A stretch of 64,000 nt of DNA, from the NCBI GenBank assembly GCA_963764665.1, contig CAVXTL010000004.1, positions 1 to 64,000 on the forward strand. Reading direction: 5' to 3'. Source of the DNA: JACVRW01 sp963764665 (lineage in GTDB: Bacteria; Actinomycetota; Thermoleophilia; Solirubrobacterales; Thermoleophilaceae). Shown in pieces: positions 8,874 through 17,105 of this stretch. Both the position numbers and the translations under genes were made by a program. Below the pieces are notes generated by a model. That model did no database searches. It was not told the origin of the DNA and saw nothing but the letters and a program-made list of their open reading frames with translations. The stretch's first letter is position 1, and every line of letters begins with the position of its first letter.

Positions 8874-9962
8874 TCAGTCCCTGAGGAACGACGGCACGTC
8901 GATGTCGTCGTCCGAGATCTCGAGCGACTTGCGCTGGCGGTCGTCCATGGACACGTCGCGGCGGCGCGGCTCGCGCCGGCGCCCCGTCGAGTCCTCCTGG
9001 AACAGCGGCAGCCGTCCAGGGCGCTCGAAGCCCGTGGCCACGACCGTTACGCGGACGCCGTCGCCCATCGCGTCGTCCACCACGGCTCCGAAGATGATGT
9101 TGGAGTTCGAGTCCGCGGCGCTCTGGATGATCTCGGCGGCCTCGTTGACCTCGAACAGCCCGAGGTCGCTGCCGCCGGTGATGTTGAGCAGAATCCCGGT
9201 GGCGCCCTCGACCGACTGCTCGAGCAGCGGGCTCGAGATCGCGTTCTTGGCGGCCTCGGCCGCGCGCTGCTCGCCCGCGGCCTCCCCGATTCCCATCAGG
9301 GCCGATCCGGCGTCCTGCATGATCGTGCGGACGTCGGCGAAGTCGAGGTTGATCAGGCCCGGCGTGGTGATCAGGTCGGTGATGCCCTGGACTCCCTGGC
9401 GGAGGACGTTGTCGGCCTCGCGGAATGCGTCGAGGATGCTCGTACGGCGCTCGACCACCGCGAGGAGCTTCTCGTTCGGGATCACGATGAGGGTGTCCAC
9501 CTGCTCGCGCAGCCGCTCGAGGCCTTCCTCGGCCTGGCGCATGCGCTGAGTGCCCTCGAAGTCGAACGGCTTCGTGACGGTGCCCACGGTGAGCGCGCCG
9601 ACCTCCTGCTTGGAGACCTCCGCGATCACGGGAGCGGCGCCGGTGCCGGTGCCGCCGCCCTCGCCGGCCGTCACGAACACCATGTCAGCGCCCTTGAGCG
9701 CCTCCTTGATCTCGTCGCGGCTCTCGTTGGCCGCGCCGTATCCCACGTCCGGGCTCGCGCCCGCGCCGAGACCGCGCGTGAGCTGGTCGCCGATCTGCAG
9801 CTTGATGTCGGCGTCGCACATCTGCAGCGCCTGCGCATCGGTGTTGACGGCGATGAACTCGACGCCCTTCAGGCCGGCGTCGACCATTCGGTTCACGGCA
9901 TTGGTGCCACCGCCGCCGATGCCGACGACCTTGATGACAGCCAGATAGCTCCCGGTGTCCAT
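8874..9962 (-). CDS. ftsZ: Cell division protein FtsZ
   Basis: This tubulin-like GTPase forms the division ring. At 362 residues it has the GGGTN loop at the N-terminus, the GTP-binding tubulin signature 'GGGTGTGAAP' (about residue 100-110), the T7 loop ('NLDFADVRTIM') and a C-terminal tail ending 'DDDIDVPSFLRD'. That tail is the conserved peptide that binds partners such as SepF in actinobacteria. A linker rich in Arg and Asp separates the tail. The ATG at 9962 is preceded by a 205-bp gap that carries its own promoter and a leader hairpin. It is the last classic division gene of the cluster, as is common. Confidence 0.98.
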   Translation of the reverse strand: MDTGSYLAVIKVVGIGGGGTNAVNRMVDAGLKGVEFIAVNTDAQALQMCDADIKLQIGDQLTRGLGAGASPDVGYGAANESRDEIKEALKGADMVFVTAGEGGGTGTGAAPVIAEVSKQEVGALTVGTVTKPFDFEGTQRMRQAEEGLERLREQVDTLIVIPNEKLLAVVERRTSILDAFREADNVLRQGVQGITDLITTPGLINLDFADVRTIMQDAGSALMGIGEAAGEQRAAEAAKNAISSPLLEQSVEGATGILLNITGGSDLGLFEVNEAAEIIQSAADSNSNIIFGAVVDDAMGDGVRVTVVATGFERPGRLPLFQEDSTGRRREPRRRDVSMDDRQRKSLEISDDDIDVPSFLRD

Positions 9963-9997
9963 TGGCGCTTTGAGGTCCCTTCTACCTAACGGTCTAA

Positions 9998-10024
9998 GGC
10001 GGTCATCGAGGGTCAGTGACCGCC
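9998..10024 (-). promoter_or_regulatory. Inverted repeat in the ftsZ leader
   Basis: Perfect 8-bp arms (GGCGGTCA and TGACCGCC) are separated by 11 nt, within a few bases of the inferred ftsZ transcription start. The RNA could fold into a 5'-terminal hairpin, or the DNA could be an operator. No assigned regulator is known from the sequence alone. Confidence 0.5.
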
Positions 10025-10035
10025 GGAAAGTGAGG

Positions 10036-10065
10036 ACTGTAGGTGGATATCGGCCGACCTGTCAA
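10036..10065 (-). promoter_or_regulatory. Probable ftsZ promoter
   Basis: A perfect -35 hexamer TTGACA (10060-10065) is followed after 18 bp by TACAGT (10036-10041), four of six matches to TATAAT. It lies in the only sizeable gap upstream of ftsZ (9963-10167) and would give a leader of about 65 nt. The rest of that gap shows no gene. Confidence 0.6.
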
Positions 10066-10167
10066 CGGTGCCCGCAAGTTATTGTGCAAGCTTACCTGGA
10101 GTCCTACTTGAGGGTCCTGCCTAACCTTCAGTCAAAGGTCGAGGCTTTTCGAGGTGCCCTCCGAGGG

Positions 10168-11247
10168 TCAGGGAACGGGCGCGGCGACCGCTCCGCCGCC
10201 GGCCTCCGCGGCCGGCCCGGCGCCGGTCTCAGGGACCGCCGGCGTGGGCACCTGCGGCTCGACCTGCCCCTCGACCGGGGCCTGCTCCAGCGCCGGGTCC
10301 ACGGGCGTGACGCCCGCCGGTGTCTCGGTCGGGTCGGCGGCGCCCGGGTCCTCTGCCACGGCGCCGGCCACCGCGCCCTCCTCGGTTCCGAGCGGAAGGG
10401 GAGCGGTGGGCAGCGCCGGGGCGGTGACCTCGAACCCGAGGCCGCCCACGGCCGGGCGGCCGGGCACGCGCAGATCCACGTAGGTCGCGCCCTGGGTGTC
10501 GGCGTCGGCGAGCACTCGCGCCGCGGCCACCCACTTGGCGCGCAGATGCGCGGCGCTGCCGAAGACCAGCTCGGGGCCCCTGCGGAGCTGCGCCACGTAG
10601 CCGCGGTCGCTCTCGTGCCCGATCTCGCGGAGGCGGTGGCGCAGCGGCCCAGGGGCGGCCCCGGCGATGCGGGCAGCGCCGACGGCGTCGGGATCAGCCA
10701 GCCGGTTGCTCCGCAGCCCCCCGTCGGCGCGGACGAGCGGCAGCCGGCCCTCCACCGGAAGCCCGTCGAGCACGGTGCCGTCCGCCGCCACCGGCAGGCG
10801 GGCGCCGCCGGTGACAACGATGGCCACCGGCCTGTGCTCCACCACCCGGATGCTCATCGCGTGCGGGAAGTCGGTCTCGATCTCGAGCGCTCGCACCACC
10901 GGATAGCCCGCCACGACCCTCTCGAGGCGATCCCGCTCCACGTGGAGGGTCGTCATCGTGCGTGCGGTGGACACCAGGGCGGCGCGGACCCGGTCGGCGT
11001 CGTCCGTGCTCAGGCCGGTGACCGTCACGCGGTCCACGCTCACGAACGGGGCGTCGCGTATCCAGAGCCGGTAGACGGCGCCCACGGCCAGAGCCGAGAC
11101 CAGGAGGATCACCAGACCGCGGCGCGCACGCGGCCCCGGCCGCGGAAGCGCCCGGGCCACCGCCACGGCCACGTGGCGCAGAGCGGCCGCGCGGGCGGCA
11201 AGGGTCGGCAGGCGGCCCGCGCCGCCCGTGGTGGTGGCGCCCCTCAA
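10168..11247 (-). CDS. ftsQ: Cell division protein FtsQ/DivIB
   Basis: This bitopic divisome protein of 359 residues has a cytosolic N-terminus of about 44 residues and one membrane helix ('GLVILLVSALAVGAVYRLWI'). A POTRA domain follows, beginning 'FVSVDRVTVTGLSTDDADRVRAAL', and then the FtsQ beta domain. The last ~90 residues are an Ala/Pro/Glu-rich tail, longer than usual. The TTG at 11247 is chosen because it overlaps the murB stop (TTGA) and has GAGGAAG at Shine-Dalgarno distance. The first ~44 residues carry several Val/Ala/Arg, fitting a cytosolic anchor. It lies between murB and ftsZ as in many actinobacteria. Confidence 0.9.
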   Translation of the reverse strand: MRGATTTGGAGRLPTLAARAAALRHVAVAVARALPRPGPRARRGLVILLVSALAVGAVYRLWIRDAPFVSVDRVTVTGLSTDDADRVRAALVSTARTMTTLHVERDRLERVVAGYPVVRALEIETDFPHAMSIRVVEHRPVAIVVTGGARLPVAADGTVLDGLPVEGRLPLVRADGGLRSNRLADPDAVGAARIAGAAPGPLRHRLREIGHESDRGYVAQLRRGPELVFGSAAHLRAKWVAAARVLADADTQGATYVDLRVPGRPAVGGLGFEVTAPALPTAPLPLGTEEGAVAGAVAEDPGAADPTETPAGVTPVDPALEQAPVEGQVEPQVPTPAVPETGAGPAAEAGGGAVAAPVP

Positions 11248-12185
11248 GAGCTTCCTCGCGGGCCATCCGCGCCGAGGTCTTCCCACAGGGACGCGGCGTC
11301 CACGTCGCCGAGGAGCTGCACCTCCGGCTCCAGAGTCACCCCGAAGCGCTCGTGCACGCGCCTGCGGCCCTCGGCCATGAGGGCCACAACGTCCGCGGTG
11401 GTGGCCTCGCCGGTGTTCTCCACGAAGTTGGCGTGCTTCTCGGAGAACCTGGCGCCGCCCACGGCCAGCCCGCGGCAGCCCGCCTCGTCGAGCAGGACAC
11501 CGGCGCTGCGCCCGCCGGCGCGCGGGTCGTCCGGGTTCTTGAAGGTCGAGCCGAAGGTCTTGATCCCGGACGGCTGGGCCTCGCGCCGTGCTGCGCGCAT
11601 GTCGGCCAGGGTGGCCTTGACGGACTCGGGCGGGGCCGGCGCCAGCGCGAACGACGCGCGCGCCACCACCTCCCCCGCGCCCAGGTTGGAGCTGCGATAG
11701 GAGAATCCGAGCTGCTCGGGCCGGCGCCGGTCCATGCCGCCGGGACCGGCCAGGTCCACCCACTCGAGCACCCGTGAGAGGTCTCCGCCGTAGGCGTTGG
11801 CGTTCATCTTCACCGCGCCGCCCACCGTGCCCGGGATGTTCACCCCGAACTCGAGGCCGGTCAGGCCGGCCCTCGCAGCGCGCGCCGCTGCCTGCGGGAG
11901 CCTGGCCCCGCCGCCGCACAGCAGCCGCTCGCCGCTCTGCTCGATCGTGGCGAGCGCGCCGTCCAGCTTCATGACGAGTCCTCTGAATCCAGCATCCGCA
12001 ACCAGGAGGTTCGATCCGGAGCCCACCACTCCTACCGCCAGGCCCTCGGCCTGTGCCCAGGCGAGGAGACCCACCAGGCGCTCCTCGGAGTCGGGGCGGG
12101 CGAACCAGTCGGCGGGGCCGCCCGTGCGGACCGTCGTGAGGCGGGTCAGCGGGTGGTCGCGCTCGACGCCTGCCGGGGCGGTCAA
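11244..12185 (-). CDS. murB: UDP-N-acetylenolpyruvoylglucosamine reductase
   Basis: This FAD enzyme reduces UDP-GlcNAc-enolpyruvate to UDP-MurNAc with NADPH. Its 313 residues show 'TTVRTGGPADWF', the FAD-binding 'VVGSGSNLLVADAGFRG', 'GVNIPGTVGGAVKMNANAYGG' and 'IKTFGSTFKNPD' near the active site. The start is TTG at 12185, which forms a TTGA overlap with the murC stop and has GGAG 9 nt upstream. A frame open far upstream is only antisense-like overlap with murC. It is translationally coupled to both murC and ftsQ. Confidence 0.96.
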   Translation of the reverse strand: MTAPAGVERDHPLTRLTTVRTGGPADWFARPDSEERLVGLLAWAQAEGLAVGVVGSGSNLLVADAGFRGLVMKLDGALATIEQSGERLLCGGGARLPQAAARAARAGLTGLEFGVNIPGTVGGAVKMNANAYGGDLSRVLEWVDLAGPGGMDRRRPEQLGFSYRSSNLGAGEVVARASFALAPAPPESVKATLADMRAARREAQPSGIKTFGSTFKNPDDPRAGGRSAGVLLDEAGCRGLAVGGARFSEKHANFVENTGEATTADVVALMAEGRRRVHERFGVTLEPEVQLLGDVDAASLWEDLGADGPRGSS

Positions 12186-13513
12186 GAGGTGAGGCTCCGT
12201 GCGAGCTCGTCCACGTCGCCGGCGCCCATCGTCAGGAGCACGTCGCCCTCCCCGAGCTCCTCGCGGAGCAGGCGCTCGGCGTCGGACCGGCCGGGCAGCC
12301 ACCAGACGGGGCGCCCGCCGGCGGCGTCCGCCGCGGCCCCGGCCACGAGCAGCCCGCTGACCCCGGGGAAGTCCTCGGCATGCTCGCGCGCCGGGTACAC
12401 GTCCAGGACCACGACCAGGTCGGCCAGCGCCAGGGCGCGCCCGAACTCGCGGGCAAGCAGGCGCGTGCGCGAGTAGAGATGCGGCTGGAAGCAGACCACC
12501 AGCCGACGCGGGGACTGCGTGCGAGCGGCGCCGAGGGTGGCCCTGACCTCGGTCGGATGGTGGGCGTAGTCGTCGAACACACGCGCGCCGCCCCCGGTGA
12601 GCCCGTGGTCCTCGAAGCGGCGCCCCGCCCCCGTGAAGCGAGCCAGCCCGGGAGCGGCCTGCGCCGGCTCCACGCCGGCCGCGCGGCACGCCGCCAGGGC
12701 GGCGAGCGCGTTCAGCACGTTGTGGCGTCCCGGCACCGCCAGCTCGATCTCCACGCCCTCGACGCTGAAGCGCGACCCGAGCGGCAGCAGCTCCACCTCG
12801 TCGGCGCGGAGGTCGCCGGAGTCGATGCCGTAGCTGAGGCTCCGCGCCGCGGAGGGGAGCTCCACGCCGGGACCGAGCACCGCCAGGTCCGCCGGCGCGA
12901 CGAAGCTCTCGAATGCCCGCTCGAGCTCCCCGAGCGAGCGGTAGGTGGCGTGATGGTCGAGCTCGACGCTGGTCACGACGGCCACCTCGCGCGCGAGCTT
13001 GAGAAACGATCGATCGGACTCGTCGGCCTCCACCACGGCCCAGTCGCCCGCTCCCCAGCCCGCGTTGGCGCCGAGCGCACGCAGCTCGCCGCCGATCAGG
13101 AACGCGGGGTCGCGACCGGCGTCCACGAGCGCCAGCGTGGTCATCGACGCGGTGGTGGTCTTGCCGTGCGTGCCGGCCACGGCGATCGTGCGCCTGAGGG
13201 CGCTCACCTCGCCGAGCAGGTCGCCGCGGTGGAGCACGGGCGCTCCGGCCGCACGCGCGCGGACGAGCTCCGGGTTGTCCGCGGCTATGGCGGTGGACAC
13301 CACGACCTCGGCCCCCTCGGGAGGGGGCTCGCCGTGCCCCACGCGGGGCTCGATGCCCGCTTCCCTCAGGCGTGCCGAATACGACGACTCGGCGCTGTCC
13401 GAGCCGGTGACCTCCGCGCCCAGCGCGCGCGCCACCAGCGCCAGGCCGCTCATCCCGGCGCCACCGATGCCCACGAAGTGCAGTCTGCGACCCGAAAAGG
13501 GTCCCGCCTCCAT
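12182..13513 (-). CDS. murC: UDP-N-acetylmuramate-L-alanine ligase
   Basis: This ATP-dependent ligase adds L-Ala to UDP-MurNAc. The 443 residues show the N-terminal nucleotide-sugar loop 'FVGIGGAGMSGLA', the ATP loop 'AGTHGKTTTASMTT' (about 114), 'VEADESDRSFLKL' and 'VFDDYAHHPTEV'. It starts with ATG at 13513 and has no Shine-Dalgarno sequence. A TAAGGT element 8 nt before the ATG suggests a leaderless mRNA. It is separated from murG by the 7-kb plus-strand island, so murC-murB-ftsQ form their own unit. Confidence 0.97.
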   Translation of the reverse strand: MEAGPFSGRRLHFVGIGGAGMSGLALVARALGAEVTGSDSAESSYSARLREAGIEPRVGHGEPPPEGAEVVVSTAIAADNPELVRARAAGAPVLHRGDLLGEVSALRRTIAVAGTHGKTTTASMTTLALVDAGRDPAFLIGGELRALGANAGWGAGDWAVVEADESDRSFLKLAREVAVVTSVELDHHATYRSLGELERAFESFVAPADLAVLGPGVELPSAARSLSYGIDSGDLRADEVELLPLGSRFSVEGVEIELAVPGRHNVLNALAALAACRAAGVEPAQAAPGLARFTGAGRRFEDHGLTGGGARVFDDYAHHPTEVRATLGAARTQSPRRLVVCFQPHLYSRTRLLAREFGRALALADLVVVLDVYPAREHAEDFPGVSGLLVAGAAADAAGGRPVWWLPGRSDAERLLREELGEGDVLLTMGAGDVDELARSLTS

Positions 13514-13521
13514 GGCGCCGG

Positions 13522-13527
13522 ACCTTA
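13522..13527 (-). promoter_or_regulatory. Probable -10 element for murC (leaderless)
   Basis: TAAGGT fits the actinobacterial TANNNT -10 pattern and ends 8 nt before the murC ATG, which has no ribosome-binding site. The rest of the 160-bp divergent gap to the PKD gene shows no clear second promoter. Confidence 0.45.
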
Positions 13528-13673
13528 GAGGCGGCCTCGGAGCCGAAAACCTGGACCTCCGGCGAGGTAAATGGCCGAAACACGCTGGCTGGAGCGCAAT
13601 ATCCGGGTTACGCTGGCCTCACCGTCCCGAATCACGTGTGCGCTCACGCGCTCACGGTGCAGGAACCCTCCCG

Positions 13674-16600
13674 TTGAAGAGCCGCGCGGCCACCCTGTTG
13701 CGCCAGATGGCGCCAATCCGCTTCGCCACCGCGAAGACGGTAGTCGCGGGCGCAGTGGCGGGCGGGATCCTCTTCGGCAGCCAGCTGGTGATGGCGGCGG
13801 CGCCCACCGCGGAGTTCGACTTCACACCCGGTGTGGGCCGCGTCGGCGACCCGGTGAGCTTCAGCGCCAGCGTCGAGGACCCCGACGACGACGTGGTCTC
13901 AGTCGAGTGGGACTTCGAGAACGACGGCACCATCGACGATGCCGGCGAGAACGTCCAGCACACCTACTCGAGCAGCGGCACGCGCACCGTCCGGATGGTC
14001 GTGACCGACGCGACCTCCGACACGGCGGTGGTGTTCGACACGATCAGGGTCAACGCCCCGCCCAACGCGACCTTCGACCTCTCCCCCTCGAACCCCACCG
14101 TGGGCCAGTCGGTGAGCTTCGACGCCAGGGGCTCGACCGACGACGCGGCGCTGGCCGAGGGCAGCTTCGACTGGGACTTCGACAACGACGGCTCCTACGA
14201 CGACGGAAGCGGTCGCCAGATCGACCACTCCTTCCCGACGCCGGGCACAAAGACCGTGGGCCTGCGCGTGACCGACTCCGAGGGCGACACCTCCACCGAC
14301 AGCGACACGGTGTCCGTGTCGGCGGCCAACTCCGCTCCCGAGGCAGCCTTCAGCTTCGCCCCGCCGCGCCCGAACCCCAACCAGTCGGTGGCGTTCGACG
14401 CCTCGGGCAGCCAGGACGACGGTCTGCTCCCCCCCACCGCCTACGCGTGGGACTTCGATGGCGACGGCCAGTTCGACGACGCGCTCGGCATCACGCCCAC
14501 CGCGTCGTATCCGTCGGGGTCGCGGACGGTGTCGCTGCGAGTCACCGACATCCTCGGCGTGGCGGACACGGTCTCCCACACCGTGACGGTCAACGCTCCG
14601 CCCACGGCGTCCTTCGTCTTCTCGCCCACCGGACCCGAGATCGGGGAGACCGTGAGCTTCGAGGCGTCCGGGTCGGATGACGGGGGGTCGCTGCCGAGCG
14701 GGGCGTTCGGCTGGGACTTCGACAACAACGGGTCCATCGACGCGACGGGCGCCGAGGCCGGCCACGCGTTCGCCAGCTCGGGCATCAAGACCGTCCGGCT
14801 GCAGGTGACCGACTCGGGCGGTCTCTCCACCAGCACGACGCGCAACGTGACGGTGAGCGCCCTGAACACCCCGCCGAACCCGTCCTTCCTCTTCTCGCCC
14901 GCCCGTCCCAACATCGGGCAGACGGCCACGTTCGACGCCGGCGCCACCACCGACGACGAGGCGATCCCGGACAGCGGCTTCGACTGGGACTTCGACGGCA
15001 ACGGGAGCACCGACGCCGAGGGACGCGAGGTCGGGCACTCGTTCTCGACCGCGGGCACCCGCACGGTGAGCCTGCGCGTGACCGACGCCGACGGCGCACC
15101 GGCCACCACCACGCGCTCGGTGACGGTGAACGCCCCGCCCGATGCCGCCTTCTCCTTCACACCCGCCAACCCGGACGTGGGCGACCCGGTGAGCTTCAAC
15201 GCGGCGGCCACGACCGACGACCTGGCGCTGGCCAACAGCGCCTACGCCTGGGACCTGGACAACGACGGCGCGTTCGACGACGCCGTGGGCCAGACGGCCG
15301 CCACGACCTTCGCGGCGTCGGGCGGCAGGCTCGTGAGGCTGCAGGTGACCGACTCGGGCGGCTCCTCCGACGTGGCCACCCAGACCGTCACGGTGGCGGC
15401 CAACCCGGCGCCCACGGCCACGTTCACGTTCACGCCGGCCAGGCCCAACGTGAGCCAGACGATCACCTACAACGCCGCGGGCTCCACGGACGACGAGCCG
15501 ATCCCCGCGACCGGCTACGCCTGGGACTACGACAACGACGGCGCCTTCGACGACGCCACCGGCGCCGCCCCCACGGGCACGTTCGCCACGGCGGGCCCCA
15601 AGACCGTTCGCCTACAGGTCACCGACGCCGACGGCGCCGCCACCGTCGCCTCGGTGCCCGTGACAGTGAACGCGCCGCCCACAGCGGACTTCACCTTCAC
15701 GCCTACGCCCGTGCTGAAGGACCGGGTCGTGAACTTCTCGGCCACCGCCAGCGACGACCTCGCGCTGCCGGCCGCGCCCTACACGTGGGACCTGAACGGG
15801 GACAACGTCTTCGGCGACGGCGGCTTCACGGGAGCCACCGCCTCCACCACCTTCACCACGGCCGGCGCGAAGACCGTCCGGGTGCGCGTGACCGACAGCG
15901 GCGCCAGCGCCACCACGATCACGAAGACGGTGAACGTGAACACGGTGCCGGTGGCCGACTTCACGGTGAACCCGCAGACTCCGCGCCTGAACGAGACGGT
16001 CACCTTCGCCTCGACTTCCACCGACGCCGACACGGGCCAGACCCTGGCCCTGGCCTGGGACCTCGACGCCGACGGCCAGTTCGACGACTCGACAGCCGCC
16101 AGCCCCACCCGCGCCTTCCCCACCCAGGGCGAGAAGGTGGTGCGCCTGCGCGTGACCGACACCCTCGGCTCCACGCACATCAGGGAACGGCGCTTCGAGG
16201 TCCAGACCGTGGCGCCGGTGGCCGGATTCACGTCGTCGCCGGCGGCTCCGCTGCCGGGGCAGACGGTGACCTTCACGTCCACCGCAACTCCGTCGCCCGG
16301 CTCGGTTATTAGCAAGATCGAGTGGAAATTTGACGCTACTAGCGGATTTGTGCCTGGCGGAAGCGTGGCTACGCATACGTTTCGGACCGCAGGACGGCAT
16401 ACCGTGGAGCTCAAGGTGACGGACGCGAACGGATTCGACATCGCCACCACCGAAATCGTGGTCAACGCTGCGCCCACAGCCCTCATCCGCTTCTCGCCCG
16501 CGTCGCCGTACGCGGGTGACGTCGTCGACTTCGCGTCGCTGTCACGCGATCCGGACGGCTACCTGACCTCCGAGGCCTGGGACCTGGACGGCGACGGGCA

Positions 16601-17105
16601 GTTCGACGACGCCCGCGGCAGGGTGGCGAGCAAGGCGTTCTCCACCCTCGGCGCGCACACGGTGCGGCTGCGCGCGGTGGACAGCGCCGGCGCCGGCGCC
16701 GTGCACGCCGTGACCCTGAACGTGTGGCCGCGGCCGGTTCCGCCTCCCCCCACGCCCGAGCAGCTCGACGCCACCGTGCGGATCTCGAGCCGGCCGGGCA
16801 AGGGCTCCACGCTGATCACGCGCCTCGGCGTCCGCACCTCGAGGGGCGCCACGGTGCGCGCCACCTGCAAGGGCAAGGGCTGCCCGCGCGGCAAGGCGTC
16901 CAGCACGCGCTCCCGCGGCAAGGCCCTGCGGCTGCGCTCGCTCGAGCGCAGGCTGTGGGCCGGCAGCCGCATCCGCATCTACGTGACCGCCAAGGGCAAG
17001 GTCGGGTCGTACACGACGCTCCTGATCAGGCGTTCCAAGCTGCCCTCCCGAAAGGACCTCTGCCTGGCGCCCGGCACCACGCGCACCATGCGCTGTCCCT
17101 CATGA
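13674..17105 (+). CDS. Secreted protein with eleven PKD repeats
   Basis: This protein of about 1,143 residues has a signal-peptide-like N-terminus ('TVVAGAVAGGILFGSQLVMAAA'), then eleven PKD (immunoglobulin-like) domains of about 85-92 residues each. Each carries the W-D-F/L-D-x-D/N-G core and ends in V-R-L-x-V-T-D. The DNA shares the same periodicity. The last ~115 residues form a basic domain with the pattern G-A-T-V-x-x-x-C-x-G-x-G-C-P, repeated in the next gene. The protein is probably exported and adhesive or structural; no catalytic motif is seen. The start is either this TTG (AGGAA 8 nt upstream) or an ATG at 13707. The stop overlaps the next gene (ATGA). PKD unit 10 holds a short AT-richer patch. 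Confidence 0.88.
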   Translation: MKSRAATLLRQMAPIRFATAKTVVAGAVAGGILFGSQLVMAAAPTAEFDFTPGVGRVGDPVSFSASVEDPDDDVVSVEWDFENDGTIDDAGENVQHTYSSSGTRTVRMVVTDATSDTAVVFDTIRVNAPPNATFDLSPSNPTVGQSVSFDARGSTDDAALAEGSFDWDFDNDGSYDDGSGRQIDHSFPTPGTKTVGLRVTDSEGDTSTDSDTVSVSAANSAPEAAFSFAPPRPNPNQSVAFDASGSQDDGLLPPTAYAWDFDGDGQFDDALGITPTASYPSGSRTVSLRVTDILGVADTVSHTVTVNAPPTASFVFSPTGPEIGETVSFEASGSDDGGSLPSGAFGWDFDNNGSIDATGAEAGHAFASSGIKTVRLQVTDSGGLSTSTTRNVTVSALNTPPNPSFLFSPARPNIGQTATFDAGATTDDEAIPDSGFDWDFDGNGSTDAEGREVGHSFSTAGTRTVSLRVTDADGAPATTTRSVTVNAPPDAAFSFTPANPDVGDPVSFNAAATTDDLALANSAYAWDLDNDGAFDDAVGQTAATTFAASGGRLVRLQVTDSGGSSDVATQTVTVAANPAPTATFTFTPARPNVSQTITYNAAGSTDDEPIPATGYAWDYDNDGAFDDATGAAPTGTFATAGPKTVRLQVTDADGAATVASVPVTVNAPPTADFTFTPTPVLKDRVVNFSATASDDLALPAAPYTWDLNGDNVFGDGGFTGATASTTFTTAGAKTVRVRVTDSGASATTITKTVNVNTVPVADFTVNPQTPRLNETVTFASTSTDADTGQTLALAWDLDADGQFDDSTAASPTRAFPTQGEKVVRLRVTDTLGSTHIRERRFEVQTVAPVAGFTSSPAAPLPGQTVTFTSTATPSPGSVISKIEWKFDATSGFVPGGSVATHTFRTAGRHTVELKVTDANGFDIATTEIVVNAAPTALIRFSPASPYAGDVVDFASLSRDPDGYLTSEAWDLDGDGQFDDARGRVASKAFSTLGAHTVRLRAVDSAGAGAVHAVTLNVWPRPVPPPPTPEQLDATVRISSRPGKGSTLITRLGVRTSRGATVRATCKGKGCPRGKASSTRSRGKALRLRSLERRLWAGSRIRIYVTAKGKVGSYTTLLIRRSKLPSRKDLCLAPGTTRTMRCPS
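13803..16728 (+). repeat. Tandem PKD-encoding repeats, 11 units
   Basis: About 2.9 kb of in-frame repeats with a period near 255-275 bp encode the PKD domains of the gene at 13674. Units share GGGACTTCGA-like cores and GTGACCGAC boundaries but have diverged. This array is a risk for assembly collapse, so the true copy number may differ. Confidence 0.85.

Noticed and set aside
13803..16728. The regular ~260-bp period looked at first like a satellite or CRISPR-like array
   Set aside because: The units are in frame, encode PKD domains, have no constant direct repeat or spacer and are ten times too long for CRISPR repeats.
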